Assembly (NCBI RefSeq): GCF_945859705.1
Contig: NC_079134.1
Span: 46,306,402-46,370,401, forward strand
Length of the DNA stretch: 64,000 bases
Direction: 5' to 3'
Source of the DNA: Episyrphus balteatus
Lineage: Eukaryota > Arthropoda > Insecta > Diptera > Syrphidae
Shown piece after piece: positions 21,679-32,639 of the stretch. The position numbers were made by a program, and so were the translations under genes. The notes beneath the pieces are model-generated. The model was not told the DNA's origin. It saw only the letters and a list, made by a program, of their open reading frames with translations, and did no database searches. Every line of letters starts with the position of its first letter. Positions within the stretch are counted from its first letter, which is position 1.

Positions 21679-22581
21679 TTTTTATAAAAACAGATTTTAG
21701 TTTATATAACCTTAGCGACACGAATAATTTTGGTATTTTGTTCAGTTTTAAATTAACTTTAGTGTAACGAATAACTTTGCTTTATTTTTTTTTAAATTTA
21801 TGCTTTGTAAATTTGCAGTAGCGAAACAAGTAACTTAGCGTTTTACTAAATTTGAATTAAAGAAAAAACATCACCACACAAAATTAGAATTTAAGAAACA
21901 GCACATCACGCCACTTTGTAGACAAATGTTTAACTGTTTATTTTTTTATAAATGGGAATTTAACAAATAGTACATCACGCCACTCCAAAGAACTTTGTCG
22001 AATGTTTTAATAAACCGTTTCCAAATATTTTACCAAAAAATAACTCCATATCATAGTATTGAGCTAACTGTTGCACTTTGAGATTTGTTTTCGTATGTAA
22101 TTAGGAGCGAAAGAGACAAACAGATTTGTTATTTGGATAATGCTATTCAACAAATTATGTGTATTGTGTTTGTTAGTACATAATTATTGTGGGCGAATGC
22201 GTATATAGGTGCATGCATTTTATGTTGTTGTTTATGCAGTGTAGTGTGATTGGGATTGATTTGGTGTGATGCGATTGCGGTTGATTTTTTTTTTTTTAAT
22301 GTTTGCAATTGTATGGTACGGATGACTTGTATGTATGCGGTGTGTTGCTATTGCGTGATTGATGATTTTAAGGGGTCTGCAATTGTGTGCGGGTACATAC
22401 AAAAATTGCATGTGTATGCTTTTTGTCGAGAATAGAGACAGAGAGTCTTGCGGGAAAAAGCACTTGCGGGAGAAACATACAGGGGTCAAAAATTAAATGA
22501 ATATAACCACTTTCTTTTAAATATTTAATAAATTTGCGTTGAGCAATGTAAGAGTCGTATTTTTTTTAACAAAAAAATATT
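21679..22581 (-). other. 5' untranslated leader of the BEL/Pao element
   Basis: About 900 bases separate the primer-binding site from the gag start. The sequence is AT-rich, with a run of about 13 T on the plus strand near 22286 and GTGT/TGTGTG-rich stretches. No open frame of interest is seen. A packaging signal is expected here but cannot be recognised. Confidence 0.7.
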
Positions 22582-22599
22582 TATTCACTCGAAGGACCA
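22582..22599 (-). other. Primer-binding site of the BEL/Pao element
   Basis: On the element strand TGGTCCTTCGAGTGAATA follows the 5' LTR directly. It would pair with a tRNA ending CTCGAAGGACCA. The TGG start matches the universal CCA tail. The exact tRNA was not identified. Confidence 0.75.
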
Positions 22600-22756
22600 T
22601 GAAAAAGCCGTAACTAAAACTTTTATTCTTTAAATAAAAGACGATTCGAACTTATTTTTATAAACTTTTATTTCACTTGCTGGTACAACCGTACCGGTCT
22701 GTGACTCTTACAAGACTAATTAATAGATAATAAAAATGTATGTTATGGCGTCAACA
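22600..22756 (-). repeat. 5' LTR of the BEL/Pao element
   Basis: This is the second 157-bp LTR, matching the one at 15925-16081 at every base compared. As the 5' LTR on the minus strand it should carry the element promoter; no TATA or initiator is singled out here. Confidence 0.97.
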
Positions 22757-23182
22757 ACAGAAAAGTCATTTTCTTACTAGGTAAGAAACAGGGTTTTCTT
22801 TTTCGAGTAAAAAAGATTGCCTGAGTCTTAGAAGCATTTATTTTAACTTTCCAACTGTTAAAATATTCTTCCAGGATATTTAAAGCAGATTGCAAATTGG
22901 TTCCAATAGTAGAACCAATAGAATCCGAAGAAAAGATACACGTATCATCAGCAAATATAGCTTTTTCGCAATTTTGCAATTGGGGAAAATCTGACGTAAA
23001 AACTGAATACAATATTGGGCCAAGAACAGATCCCTGGGGAACACCCGCAGAACTTACAAAATCATCGGAACAACAACCATTGACAAACACGGCAAAACTT
23101 CTCACAGACAAAAAGGACTTCACCATTTTAATCAAGTACATAGGAAAATTAAACATTAGAAGTTTGTGTAAAAGCCCTCTCA
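22757..23182 (-). pseudogene. Jockey-clade LINE, RT palm fragment (5'-truncated)
   Basis: The minus-strand frame encodes the core RT region: GLLHKLLMFNFP, SAGVPQGSVLGPILYSVFT, the catalytic FADD in AIFADDTCIF, and LEEYFNSWKVKINASKTQ. These are diagnostic of Jockey-clade LINEs. It is truncated just upstream of GLLHKLL, so endonuclease and the RT fingers are missing, and it is broken downstream by the BEL/Pao LTR. The remaining C-terminal part is at 15472-15924. 5' truncation is normal for LINE insertions. Residues upstream of GLLHKLL in the open frame belong to the adjacent hairpin repeat. Confidence 0.93.
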
Positions 23183-24116
23183 GGCTCTCAGAATTTGGTA
23201 ACATGTTCATCCCAAATCCTTACGGTTTTCGATTTAATGCAATTCTTGTGAAATTTCGAAAAATCCCTACTTGGCAACAGTATTGTGCTTCCTACGCCCA
23301 TAATTGATTTTTGTTTTTAACAATTCTTTCACTAAAACATTGCCAAATATTTAGGAACAATTAGTTGATCAAAATATTTTTTTTTCATACTCCATTTCAC
23401 TGGAAATTAATTAACAGTTCCAAGTTTTATAATAACTCAATTTCTAACTTTTATTTCAGAGCAACACCGCGAAAAAAATTTGTATGGTGTTTATTATTTT
23501 AAAAACTTGCCCTGTTATTGTAGTTTTCAAAAATGTATTAAAGTGTCCAAAGTTGCAGTTAGATCGAAAAACATTACGGTTTGAATTCAACAAAACAGGA
23601 TTTTTCATTGCAAAAATACAAACAAAAATAGAGGCTTTTTTTCAAAGAAAAATAAACAAATAACAGTTTGAGAAAATGTGTTTATTTTTGGTTGTTTTTT
23701 GTTCTGAAAAACCCTGTTTTGTTGAATTCAAATTGTAATATTTTGCGATCTGACTGCAACTTTGGAAACTTTTATACATTTTTGAAAACTACAATAACAG
23801 GGGAACTTTTTAAAACAATAAACCATTCTCACACTGTACAAATTTTTTTTGCGGTGTTGCTCTCAAATAAAAGTTTGAAATTGAGTTTTCATAAAACTTG
23901 AAATGGCGTATGGAATAAAAATTTTTTTGATTAATTAATTGTTAATAATTATTTGGCAATGTTTTTGTAGAAGAATTTTAAAAAACAAAAATCAATAATG
24001 GGTGCAGGAAGCAATATACTATTGCAAAGTAGAGATTTTTCGAAAATTCACAAGAATTGCATTAAATCGAAAACCGTAAGGATTTGGGATAAACATGTTA
24101 CCAAATTCTGAGAGCC
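23183..24116. repeat. 934-bp hairpin repeat
   Basis: The outer ends GGCTCTCAGAATTTGG (23183) and CCAAATTCTGAGAGCC (24116) are perfect inverses. Pairing continues along both arms to a centre near 23650, for example GTTGCAGTTAGATCG with CGATCTGACTGCAAC. No TIR-type transposon signature or target duplication is evident. The left end abuts the truncated Jockey fragment. Short open frames inside are by-products. Confidence 0.9.
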
Positions 24117-24220
24117 CTTAAGTAGGCCTTTCAGCATATTTCGTTTGATCCATTACTTTTGGGACACCCTGTATAATATAATATAAATAAATATTGAAAA
24201 AAATGCAAAAATAGGATTTT

Positions 24221-24790
24221 TTATTTTTATCTTTTGGGCAATTCCATGGTAACTCACGTTCAATTCACAAAAATTTCCAACACATTAATAATTTTTTTTT
24301 TTTTCAATTTTAATGTTAATTGATAAGAAATTACTATCCATGAATGGAGCATAACTATTACTTTCATAATTAACTAAAAAAATTGTCTGTATTTTTAACA
24401 TTTGCTTGGGAAAAATAAAAGTTTGATGGTAACTCACGTTACAAAAATCGGACACGAATTTTAAGAGTCCGACAGTATGAAGTTTTTATCTGAAATTAAG
24501 AATCTTAATTTGTTTTCAAAGAAGATTCCATACATACAAAATTACAAGCTTTTAATATGAGTGACAAAACCAAAGATTTTTTCAATATTTTGAGGAAAAA
24601 TTTTAAAATATTTAGGTAACTCACGTAACATTATTTTGGTAACTCATGTTACCTGCGATTTGTGGTTCCAAAAGTAAAGAAAAGATGCATTTTCACTCAA
24701 GTTTTTTTTTAATCTAATAGTGTGTAACGAAGCTTGCTTAAATGTTAACTTATTTTAGCACTCACGAGGGGATATTGTCATCGTCACTAT
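24221..24790 (+). repeat. Dispersed repeat with GGTAACTCACGTT phrases (copy 1)
   Basis: GGTAACTCACGTT-like phrases occur at about 24249, 24428, 24614 and 24645. The block ending GTTACCTGCGATTTGTGGTT, followed by a conserved TGTGTAACGAA, is also present at 30955-31215 in a more diverged copy. It is non-coding. Its ends and class are unknown. Confidence 0.75.
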
Positions 24791-25504
24791 TAGACTCATC
24801 ATATTTTCAGTTTGCTTGTTTTCCCGTCATTTTCATGTGAAATTCTTCTGTTGTTGGCAAGCTTATGCTATAAAAATGCTTTAAGATTATTAAACTCCCT
24901 GAATTTTATGTCTATCCATAAGGGAATACAACAAACAATCTTTTCTTGCAACTTGCATAAAGAGTTGCCGTTTGTAAATAGTAATTTGCTAATAAAAAAA
25001 GTAAAAAGACTGCATAATTTGTTCAAAATTCGTGTCCACTTTTTCATGAAATCTATCGAATATCTATTTAATATGTTTTTTGAGAAAAAAGTTAATATTT
25101 GGATTTTTAACGAATTTAATTTGAAAAAATAGCCTATTTTTCAATCAAAAAAGTTACCAAAAAAAATTTTCATTTTTGAAAAGCTTGGAATGCAATTATG
25201 TATTTAGATTAAAAACTATTTTTTAAGATTAAGAAAACCTACACTTTTGTTTTAGAAAATATTGAGAAAGTTGAAAAAAAAAACTATTTTTAAGATTGAT
25301 TTTTCCGTAAATGACAGTAATATTGGCGAGAAATAATTTTCCATAGAAACCAAATTATACTTTTCTAATGGCCTTTAACCTTCTTATTTTGAATCTAGCA
25401 TTAGAATAGCTCTTACGTGAAAAGTTTTTGAGATATTGTATTTTGAACGTCCAAAACACTATTTTTGTGATGTTTTGGCATGGTAATATGTCAAAAATGT
25501 GAAG
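24791..25504. other. AT-rich loop sequence
   Basis: No supported gene is seen. Around 25330-25420 there is a weak match to the repeat family of the window-start palindrome (an ACCAAATTATACTTTTCTAAT segment), which continues into the hairpin at 25505-25745. Confidence 0.55.
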
Positions 25505-25745
25505 TGATAGATTTTTTTTTTGACTTCGGATTCGAGCTCAGCGCACAAAAAACATTAAACAAATATACTTTGATTTCTATAAAAAAAAACTGTTTGACTA
25601 GTGAACTCGAACAAGGCATTCGATTATTTCTGCCCGTTCGATTTCGCCAGTCAAAAAGTTTTTTTTTTATAGAAATCAAAGTATATTTTTTTAATGGTTT
25701 TTTGTGTGCTGATCTCGAATCCGAAGTCAGAAAAAATCTATCTAT
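25505..25745. repeat. Short hairpin of the window-start palindrome family
   Basis: The arm 25505-25610 (with TGACTTCGGATTCGAGCTCAG) pairs with 25640-25745, around a loop near 25625. Both arms contain the GATTTCTAT / GTATA segment and resemble the half-arm repeated at 1-800. It lies just inside the inner end of the right arm of the 24.6-kb inverted repeat. Confidence 0.82.
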
Positions 25746-25748
25746 CTT

Positions 25749-28638
25749 AAACAAAAAGCAATAATAATTGCTTCTGCACATTTTAACATATGAACAAAAA
25801 TATTTCTTCATTTCTTTACATAATATAAAGCAAAAACTTTAAGTTAAAAAAATAGACGTTTCAACCTTCACTTAAAAACCGTTATAACCTTCCTAAGAGT
25901 TTTAATTTTATTTAGAATACCTACAATAAGCGGGTCTTCAGTTTATTAGAATTTAAAGTTTTTCCCTAAAAATATGCAGCGTTGTTCATCACATCAATAG
26001 CAGACCCAAAACATAAAAAAAAACTTGCACATACCTACATATTTCCAGAATTAAAAATTTTAAATTCAGTTCAACTGAAAACCCTATGAAACTACCTACC
26101 TATGTGTGTTTATAACATTATAAATGTAGGTTCCTATTTCATAACATTTTTGCCTCTAAAGAACGTACATGGTACTTACCTTACTAGAGGTCTGAGGCCG
26201 ACTAAAGAAAAAACATTTCAAGGCGTAGTGCGTAGATATAGATACTAACTAATTGTAATAGTATATGTATTATTTTCATCAAAGCAGACCGTTGTGGGCG
26301 GAGTCAAATTTAAAGTCAACGCATACACACTCGATTATTTCTATGAAAATAGAAAATCAATGTGTGATTTTTTTGTATTTAGTATAATGTAGGTACACAT
26401 TTTTATGTAGGTATTTGGTTTGTTTTTATAATATAAAAATAAGTCGCAAATCGCAATAATCTGATTGGATGAATAGTAGGTACATAAATTGAGTTGAGGT
26501 CTTAGGTCGTTAGTGTGGTAGTAAATGAAATGCATCTCTCCAAAACTAGGGCTATAGAGATAAATTTAAAGATGGAAAAAAATTGGGGGTATTTTCAAAA
26601 GATGTCTAAGGGTTTTTCTAGGACATTGAAGAAGTTACCTATATAGTAAATATGTTTAAAATAGGAAGATGCAAAAATACGTTAAATTCAATTTATTTTT
26701 ATATATTGAAATTGAGGAACCTAACTTCTGGGAAAAATAGAACAAAAAAGCTGTTGGCAATATAGGAATTGAATGGGTAGCAGTACCTAACACTTATTAA
26801 ACTAAGAATTGAGGAGCATCCATAAAAATCAAGTTGGAGTGTTGAATTTTACTTTGCGTTTTATTGAAGGGAGTAAAGTAGGTTGAAGGTAGGTCCAGCC
26901 TTTAAAGGTTTTTAAATATGAAAGGGTAATGATAGGTATGTATGTATATCCAAATATTGGAAATGACGTAGCCTTTAAAGAGCATTGAATTACCTGCAGC
27001 TAGTTGGTTTAAGTGCGTTATGTTCTGTTTTTGGAAGTTTTTAACAGTATTTTAAGGTAGTTTTTACATCAAATTAAAGATTTGAGCATTAATCTGCAAA
27101 GAGTATTAAATCTATGCATTGTTAACTTTGTATCATAAAGTTTCAAAATCATGCATCTGTTTCAGCCAATTTAAAGGTCAAATCGTGGAGCAACAAATTC
27201 GAGATTAGGGTAACAAATTAGCAACAAAATAGCTTAAGATTCCTGCGTACTTAGATTTTAAAATTTGTGTTTTATCGTACCCAGCTTGATGGATGACGTC
27301 ATCGAAAAATTAGTTTATCTCCTGTAAGATGGGATTGGGTGGTGATAGAAAATTTAAAAATAACTTTTTGCAGAGCAACAAATTCTGTCTATAATTTGGC
27401 ATTTTTAGTTTTTTGAAAAAGCGTATAGATAAAAAGTCTCCACAAAATTGCATCTGTTGCAGTCGATTTGAAGGTCAAATCGTGGAGCAACAAATTCAAG
27501 ATTGGGGTAACAAATTAGCAACAAATTAGCAACAAATTCCTGCATACTCAGATTTTCAAATTTGCGTTGTGGCGTACCCAGCTTGACGTCAAGCTGGGTA
27601 CGCCACAGATTTAAGGGGTAAGGGGGGGAGCAACAAATTCGGGATTGGGGTAACAAATTAGCAACAAATTACTGCATACTTATTTTTTTGAAATTTTGAG
27701 TATTACGATTTTTTGCGTTGTTGGATGACGTCATCGAAAAATTATTTTTCCTCCTGTAAGATGGGATTAATTAATGATAGAAAATTTAAAAATAGCTTTT
27801 TGCAGAGCAACAAATTCTGTCAAAAATTTGGCGTTTTTAGTTTTTTGAAAAAGCGTATAGATAAAAAGTCTCCACAAAATTGCATCTGTTGCAGTCGATT
27901 TGAAGGTCAAATCGTGGAGCAACAAATTCAAGATTGGGGTAACAAATTAGCAACAAATTAGCAACAAATTCCTGCATACTTAGATTTTCAAATTTGCGTT
28001 GTGGCGTACCCAGCTTGACGTCAAGCTGGGTACGCCACAGATTTAAGGGGTAAGGGGGGGAGCAACAAATTCGGGATTGGGGTAACAAATTAGCAACAAA
28101 TTAGCAACAAATTACTGCATACTTATTTTTTTGAAATTTTGAGTATTACGTGTTTTTGCGTTTTTTCGTTTCATCCACATATGTTCTACAAATGCATTCA
28201 AGCTCCACAAGGCATTTTGGACATGAAGGGATTGGAATAAAAACTTGATATGGACCTTTTTGAAAAGGTTTCAAGGACCTCTTTCTATTGATACCACTTT
28301 TTTGACTGTGCGATCATTTTTGGGCGATTTAGCTTTTTTGCATAATCTGTTAATGTGCATTTGAAGGGCAAAACGTGGAGCAACAAATTCGAAATTAGGG
28401 TAACAAATTAGCAACAAATTAGCAACAAATTCCTGCATACTTACATTTTTGAAATTTTGAATTTTAATTTGTGGCGTACCCAGCTTGACGTCAAGCTGGG
28501 CACGCCACAGATTTAAGGGGTAAGGGCAGGAGCAACAAATTCGGGATTGGGGTAACAAATTAGCAACAAATTAGCAACAAATTCCTGCATACTCAGATTT
28601 TGGATTTTCGGTTGTGGCGTACCCAGCTTGACGGACCT
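25749..28638 (-). repeat. Right arm of the 24.6-kb inverted repeat (uninterrupted)
   Basis: This is the reverse complement of 4042-8232 plus 14614-14651, without the hAT-like and LINE insertions, so it gives both empty target sites. Three head-to-head palindromes of the GTCAAGCTGGGTACGCCACA terminus lie at 27568-27607, 28000-28039 and 28470-28509. A single terminus closes the arm at 28613-28632. The 443-bp tandem duplication is also present. The open frames at 27405, 27837 and 28271 are mirror copies of those in the left arm and show no protein-family features. Confidence 0.93.
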
Positions 28639-29027
28639 CAAATTTTCCACTTTCGGGTTTTAAGGATTCTTACACTTTTTACATAGCTTAAATTTTTGAC
28701 CTCGACCCTGCAAGTCTTAAAGGTATAATAAAATAATATATCAGAGAAAATTTGATTATTTAAGAATTCAGCATTTTTCGAAATTGGAAATTTTTAGTAC
28801 TTTTAGCTATTTTATTTTAACAAAAAGTGATACAAATTAGATTGATATTGAAATCTATAGTTATTTTAAAAAGTATATGAAAGTCACACATCATGCAATG
28901 AAAATGTAAAAATGTTTAAAAGCCAAAACCTTCAAATTCAATGTTTGAGAAATAATTCACCAGCATGAAACCATTTTGAAATACGTTTTATGTTATTAGA
29001 AAATAATTTGACACTTGTCTGGCAAAT
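28639..29027. other. AT-rich stretch, no gene seen
   Basis: This lies outside the right arm. Nothing recognisable is present. Confidence 0.55.
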
Positions 29028-29036
29028 TTTTGATTT

Positions 29037-29760
29037 GGGTTGGGGTCAAAATTCTGCCAGGATCAAAAACCTCTTTTTTCAAAATTCTGCTTTACAAAAT
29101 TCTGCTTTTCCAAATTCAGTTTTTCGAAATTCTGCTTTCCAAAATTCTGCTTTTCATAATTCTGTTTTACAAAAAGCGCGCGCTTTTAAACAGTTTCCAA
29201 ACCATTTTTTTTATTTTTTGCAGAGTTTTGTAAAATCATCTTCTCGCTTGTTCACTTTGTCAATTTTTTTTTGTTATTGTTTGATAAATCAATAAATTGA
29301 AAAATATAAAGAAAATCGTTTGATGTTAAATAATTTCGAAAAATAAATTAGACATTTATTTATTTATCAAATAAAAGTGAATGTTCGAAAAATTGATTAA
29401 GAAAGCAATATTTTGTATCCTTCTTTTTAGTTTCTAATAGATTTTAACGGTTTATAGATGTGAATTATAAGAAAGTCAGTCTATGCATTATAAAAAATAT
29501 TTGCAACAGTTAAAAACTAATAAGTTTGGAAAGTAGTAAAGTTGAATTACATTAATTGATTAATGAGATGTGAGCGCATATGCTATGAAAAAAAAAAAGA
29601 ATTAGAAGAATTTTTTTATTCAAAAATATCCAGAATTTTGAAAAGCCGAATTTTAAAAAGCAGAATTTTAAAAGATAGAATAGAAAATAAGCAGAATTTT
29701 GAAAAACAGAATTTTCGTATAAAAAGCAGAATTTTGAAAAACAGAATTTTGACCGTTCCC
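29037..29760. mobile_element. TIR element, 724 bp, 9-bp target duplication
   Basis: The element is flanked by the 9-bp direct repeat TTTTGATTT (29028-29036 and 29761-29769). The ends are inverted repeats: GGGTTGGGGTCAAAATTCTG at the left, and on the minus strand GGGAACGGTCAAAATTCTG at the right. Subterminal AAAATTCTGCTTT-type motifs occur about seven times in the left 170 bases and, inverted, seven or eight times in the right 160 bases. A 9-bp duplication suggests a Mutator-like element, but no transposase is present and the class is an inference. Confidence 0.82.
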
Positions 29761-29769
29761 TTTTGATTT

Positions 29770-30954
29770 ACCTACTTAGTTTTTTGGCATTTTAATTAGA
29801 CTGCTTATTTTTTTGAAAAAGATAATAATAAAAAACCAAAAACTCGGTTATTTGAATTTTTCATACACATTTTGAGGTTATCTTAAAAAACTGTTAATAC
29901 AAAAGTTGTAGATCTTTTTATTACCTACAACTTTGCAAGCAACTTTCTTCCACAGGTCTTGTAGTTTTGTCGGAAATCGAGAAATACCATATTTTACTAT
30001 TAAAAACAACCCATCGAGAGCTACTACGTTTTGTACAGCTTATTAAACAAGTCGAGCTGCTATAGCCAAAAATCGGGATATTTAGGTCTTCAGGCATCGC
30101 AAAAATTCCAGCTTCGACAATATCCGAAAGTGTTAGAGATATGACGGTGGCGACACGACTTCTTCCTTGTATCAGAAAAAAAAAACAGAAGTAATGTGTT
30201 TCGTTTTAGCAAGGTGAAGTCAAGAACTTCTGACCTGGGGCCCTGCAATTTAGCTTTGTGCAATTTTGGCAATCACGAAATTTACTTTTTGGTCACAATG
30301 TTCGATTTTAGCTTAAATATTTTACAAATTTATGTATTTTATTTCTATTCTAACTATTTGAAGATACACCTCTTTTACGGCCCTAACAGAGCAGAGTTAA
30401 AATTTACTATTTGACAAGAATATCAAAGGGATTAACTTTTTTCGCACCATCTAGATCTCATACTTGTAAAACAGTTTAATGTGAATTTACCAAGTGAATT
30501 TCTATGAGTGAGACCATTATCTTTCTGGAATGATCAGATGTTTTCAAAAGTTTTAATTCATTTTTCAAAAAAAAGGAGGTTGGTGTACTCCACTATAGTA
30601 TAGTTGAATAATTTAATAGAACAATACACAAAAATGGGAGTTATTCAAGGCAGCCGTAAAGTTCGAAAAATGTCACCTTTTGGAATGAAGTATACACTTG
30701 TATAGACCGATTACAACGACCCGACTTTCAATGTCAGCCCACTACATGTTGGGTCTTGACAATTTAAGTTAAGACCGATTTCTGATATTGCTTACTTTTT
30801 TGTGGTTAAGCCCCAAAATTTTGTTTTAAATGTCCAAGGCCAGATATCTGGATTCTTTTGATCGTTTTCAAGACATGTTTTGAATTATGCAAGTGTTACT
30901 GAGCCGCATATAAAGTTGGAGCAAATGAAGATACATAATTTGACGGTTCTATTA
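29770..30954. other. AT-rich stretch, no gene seen
   Basis: Open frames here are short and unremarkable. Some passages, such as around 30690-30790, have less biased composition, but no product or repeat class could be recognised. Confidence 0.5.
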
Positions 30955-31250
30955 CCCTTGTCAAAGAACAAATGGGTAATTCTATAATAACTCACGTTGT
31001 ATATTCACAAAATTTTCAAAAAATAAAGTTGGCTATCTGCAGGTAACTCGCTTTACATAAGTTTAGTACCTACCTCATGTTACCTGTGATTTATTGTTAC
31101 AATAATCAAGAAATTAATGCATTTTCAATAGTTATTTAAAATAGTATCTTGTGTAACGAAATTAGCAAGTAAATTTATTTAAGCAATCATAAGGGCCAAA
31201 AGTCTTAGCTTTGTCTGGTTTCTTTAAAAAAATAAAATGCACGACTGGGT
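30955..31250 (+). repeat. Dispersed repeat, diverged copies of two families
   Basis: The part 30955-31200 matches 24221-24790 in diverged form (TAACTCACGTT, CTCATGTTACCTGTGATTT, TTGTGTAACGAA). Next to it, AAATGCACGACTGGGT at 31235-31250, with TTTGTCTG about 25 bases upstream, matches the segment at 54500-54533. These look like old transposon remnants. Confidence 0.7.
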
Positions 31251-31327
31251 AGCACGAACTTGCTCTTAGAGTTCAAGTTGCTTAAGTTTTTAAGACTTTT
31301 TATATAGAAACTTTGGAAATGTAGGTA

Positions 31328-32212
31328 CAGTGGCGTACGTTGAGTCACCGGGGCCCCGGGGTAAGACTAAATTTTGGGGCCCCTTTGATATTTGGGGGCC
31401 CCTTAGTTAAAAAAAAATTACGTATACGCCATAGTTTTTTTTTTGATGGCTTATTTATTTGGTAAACACTTGTACTAGGGGCCCCCAAAATTAAATATTT
31501 AGAGACCCCTAAAATAAAATTTCTTTTAGCTTAGAATTGATAGTTCTTGGGGCCTCTGTTCTGAAGTAATAAATATATGTTTTATTTTCCATCATCAGAC
31601 ATATTTTTTTTAATTTTGGGGCCCCTGAAAAATTATTTTTAGAGCCTCAAAATTAAGTGCTTAGACGCCCCTAAAATATAATATAATTTTTTTGGAGCCA
31701 AGAATTAATAGGTATTGGGGCTTCTGTTCTGAAGTAATATTCGGAATGCCACCAATAACGTAATGTTTTTATTTTGGGCCCTGATGTATTTATGTTGGGG
31801 CCCCTGAATTTATATTTATTTTCCATTTGATGGTTTTGAACCACTTTTTAAGATCCTCAAATAATATTTTTTTGCTTTTTTGGGGCCACTAATGTATTAT
31901 TTGTGGTGGCAAAGATTTTTCAAGTAATATTTTTTGGGGCCCTTAGATAAAATTATAATTTTTCTTTTAAAAAAGCAGTTTATTTTTTTTTGAGGCCCCT
32001 GGGGTAACTTTTTTTAAAATCAATATACATATATTGTGTGGCTACCAATGCATTATACATTACACTGAATGTCATAATTTGTCTCACTGGTTACTTCGTA
32101 ACTCAATTTATGCTAACAGTTTTTTCCCTGCATTGTCTCCAGTGGGGGCCCTGGGGTCGGTCGGGGGCCCCGGGGCACCGCCCCGCTTGCCCCAAGGGAG
32201 TGTACGCCCCTG
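31328..32212. mobile_element. hAT-like element rich in GGGGCCCC, 885 bp
   Basis: The element is flanked by the 8-bp duplication TGTAGGTA (31320-31327 and 32213-32220). The left end is CAGTGGCGTACGTTGAG, and the right end on the minus strand is CAGGGGCGTACACTCCC. Inside, a TTTTGGGGCCCC-like phrase recurs more than ten times, spaced irregularly across the element. An 8-bp duplication and CAG-starting inverted ends fit hAT. No transposase frame is present. Confidence 0.88.
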
Positions 32213-32639
32213 TGTAGGTATATATAAAAAAAAAAAACAAATACAAAAAAAAATAAAATTCATTTTTCAAAAAAATAAAACAATATGTGAAATCAAATCG
32301 CCCCACAAAACAAGTAAACAGTTTTATTTGATATATTAAGGTGCATTTTTAGAAAAAAAATTTCAAAATCGTTAGAGCCATTTTTTAAAAAAATAATTTT
32401 TTATAAATAATTTTTTGAAAAAAAAGTTTTAAAATAAAATTGGTTTTTTTTTAGAAATCACTAATCAACATCTAAAAACAAAATTTCAAAAAAATTCAAT
32501 CTCCCGTTTTCGAAAATTTGTTTTTTCAAAAAAAAATTTTTCAAATTTTTTTTTAAATCCAAAAATAATTTTTTTCAAAATTTTATTTTTGGCTTATATT
32601 TAAAGTATATAAATGCTTTTGTATAAAAAATTTCTTTGA

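Larger units (their letters stand above)
15925..22756 (-). mobile_element. BEL/Pao LTR retrotransposon, 6832 bp, identical LTRs
   Basis: Two 157-bp LTRs that look identical base for base bound an internal region with gag, protease, RT, RNase H and integrase, all on the minus strand. LTRs begin TG and end CA, a primer-binding-type TGG follows the 5' LTR and a purine-rich tract precedes the 3' LTR. Integrase downstream of RT/RNase H with a DUF1759-type gag is the BEL/Pao layout. The element sits inside a Jockey reading frame. No clear target duplication is seen: on the minus strand the flanks read CTGT and CTCA. BEL/Pao elements are grouped by virologists as Belpaoviridae, but no env gene is present. 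Confidence 0.96.

Noticed and set aside
15925..22756. Endogenous retrovirus with an envelope gene
   Set aside because: No frame for an envelope protein exists between integrase and the 3' LTR; the domain order is that of a BEL/Pao retrotransposon.
24140..24180. Phrase CATTACTTTTGGGACACCCTG as a transposon end
   Set aside because: It resembles common old repeat ends, but no partner end or target duplication was found nearby.
4042..28638. The whole inverted repeat as a simple assembly artefact
   Set aside because: The right arm lacks both the hAT-like and LINE insertions with clean empty sites, and the arms differ at a few bases, so they are distinct sequences. Long reads would still be the proof.
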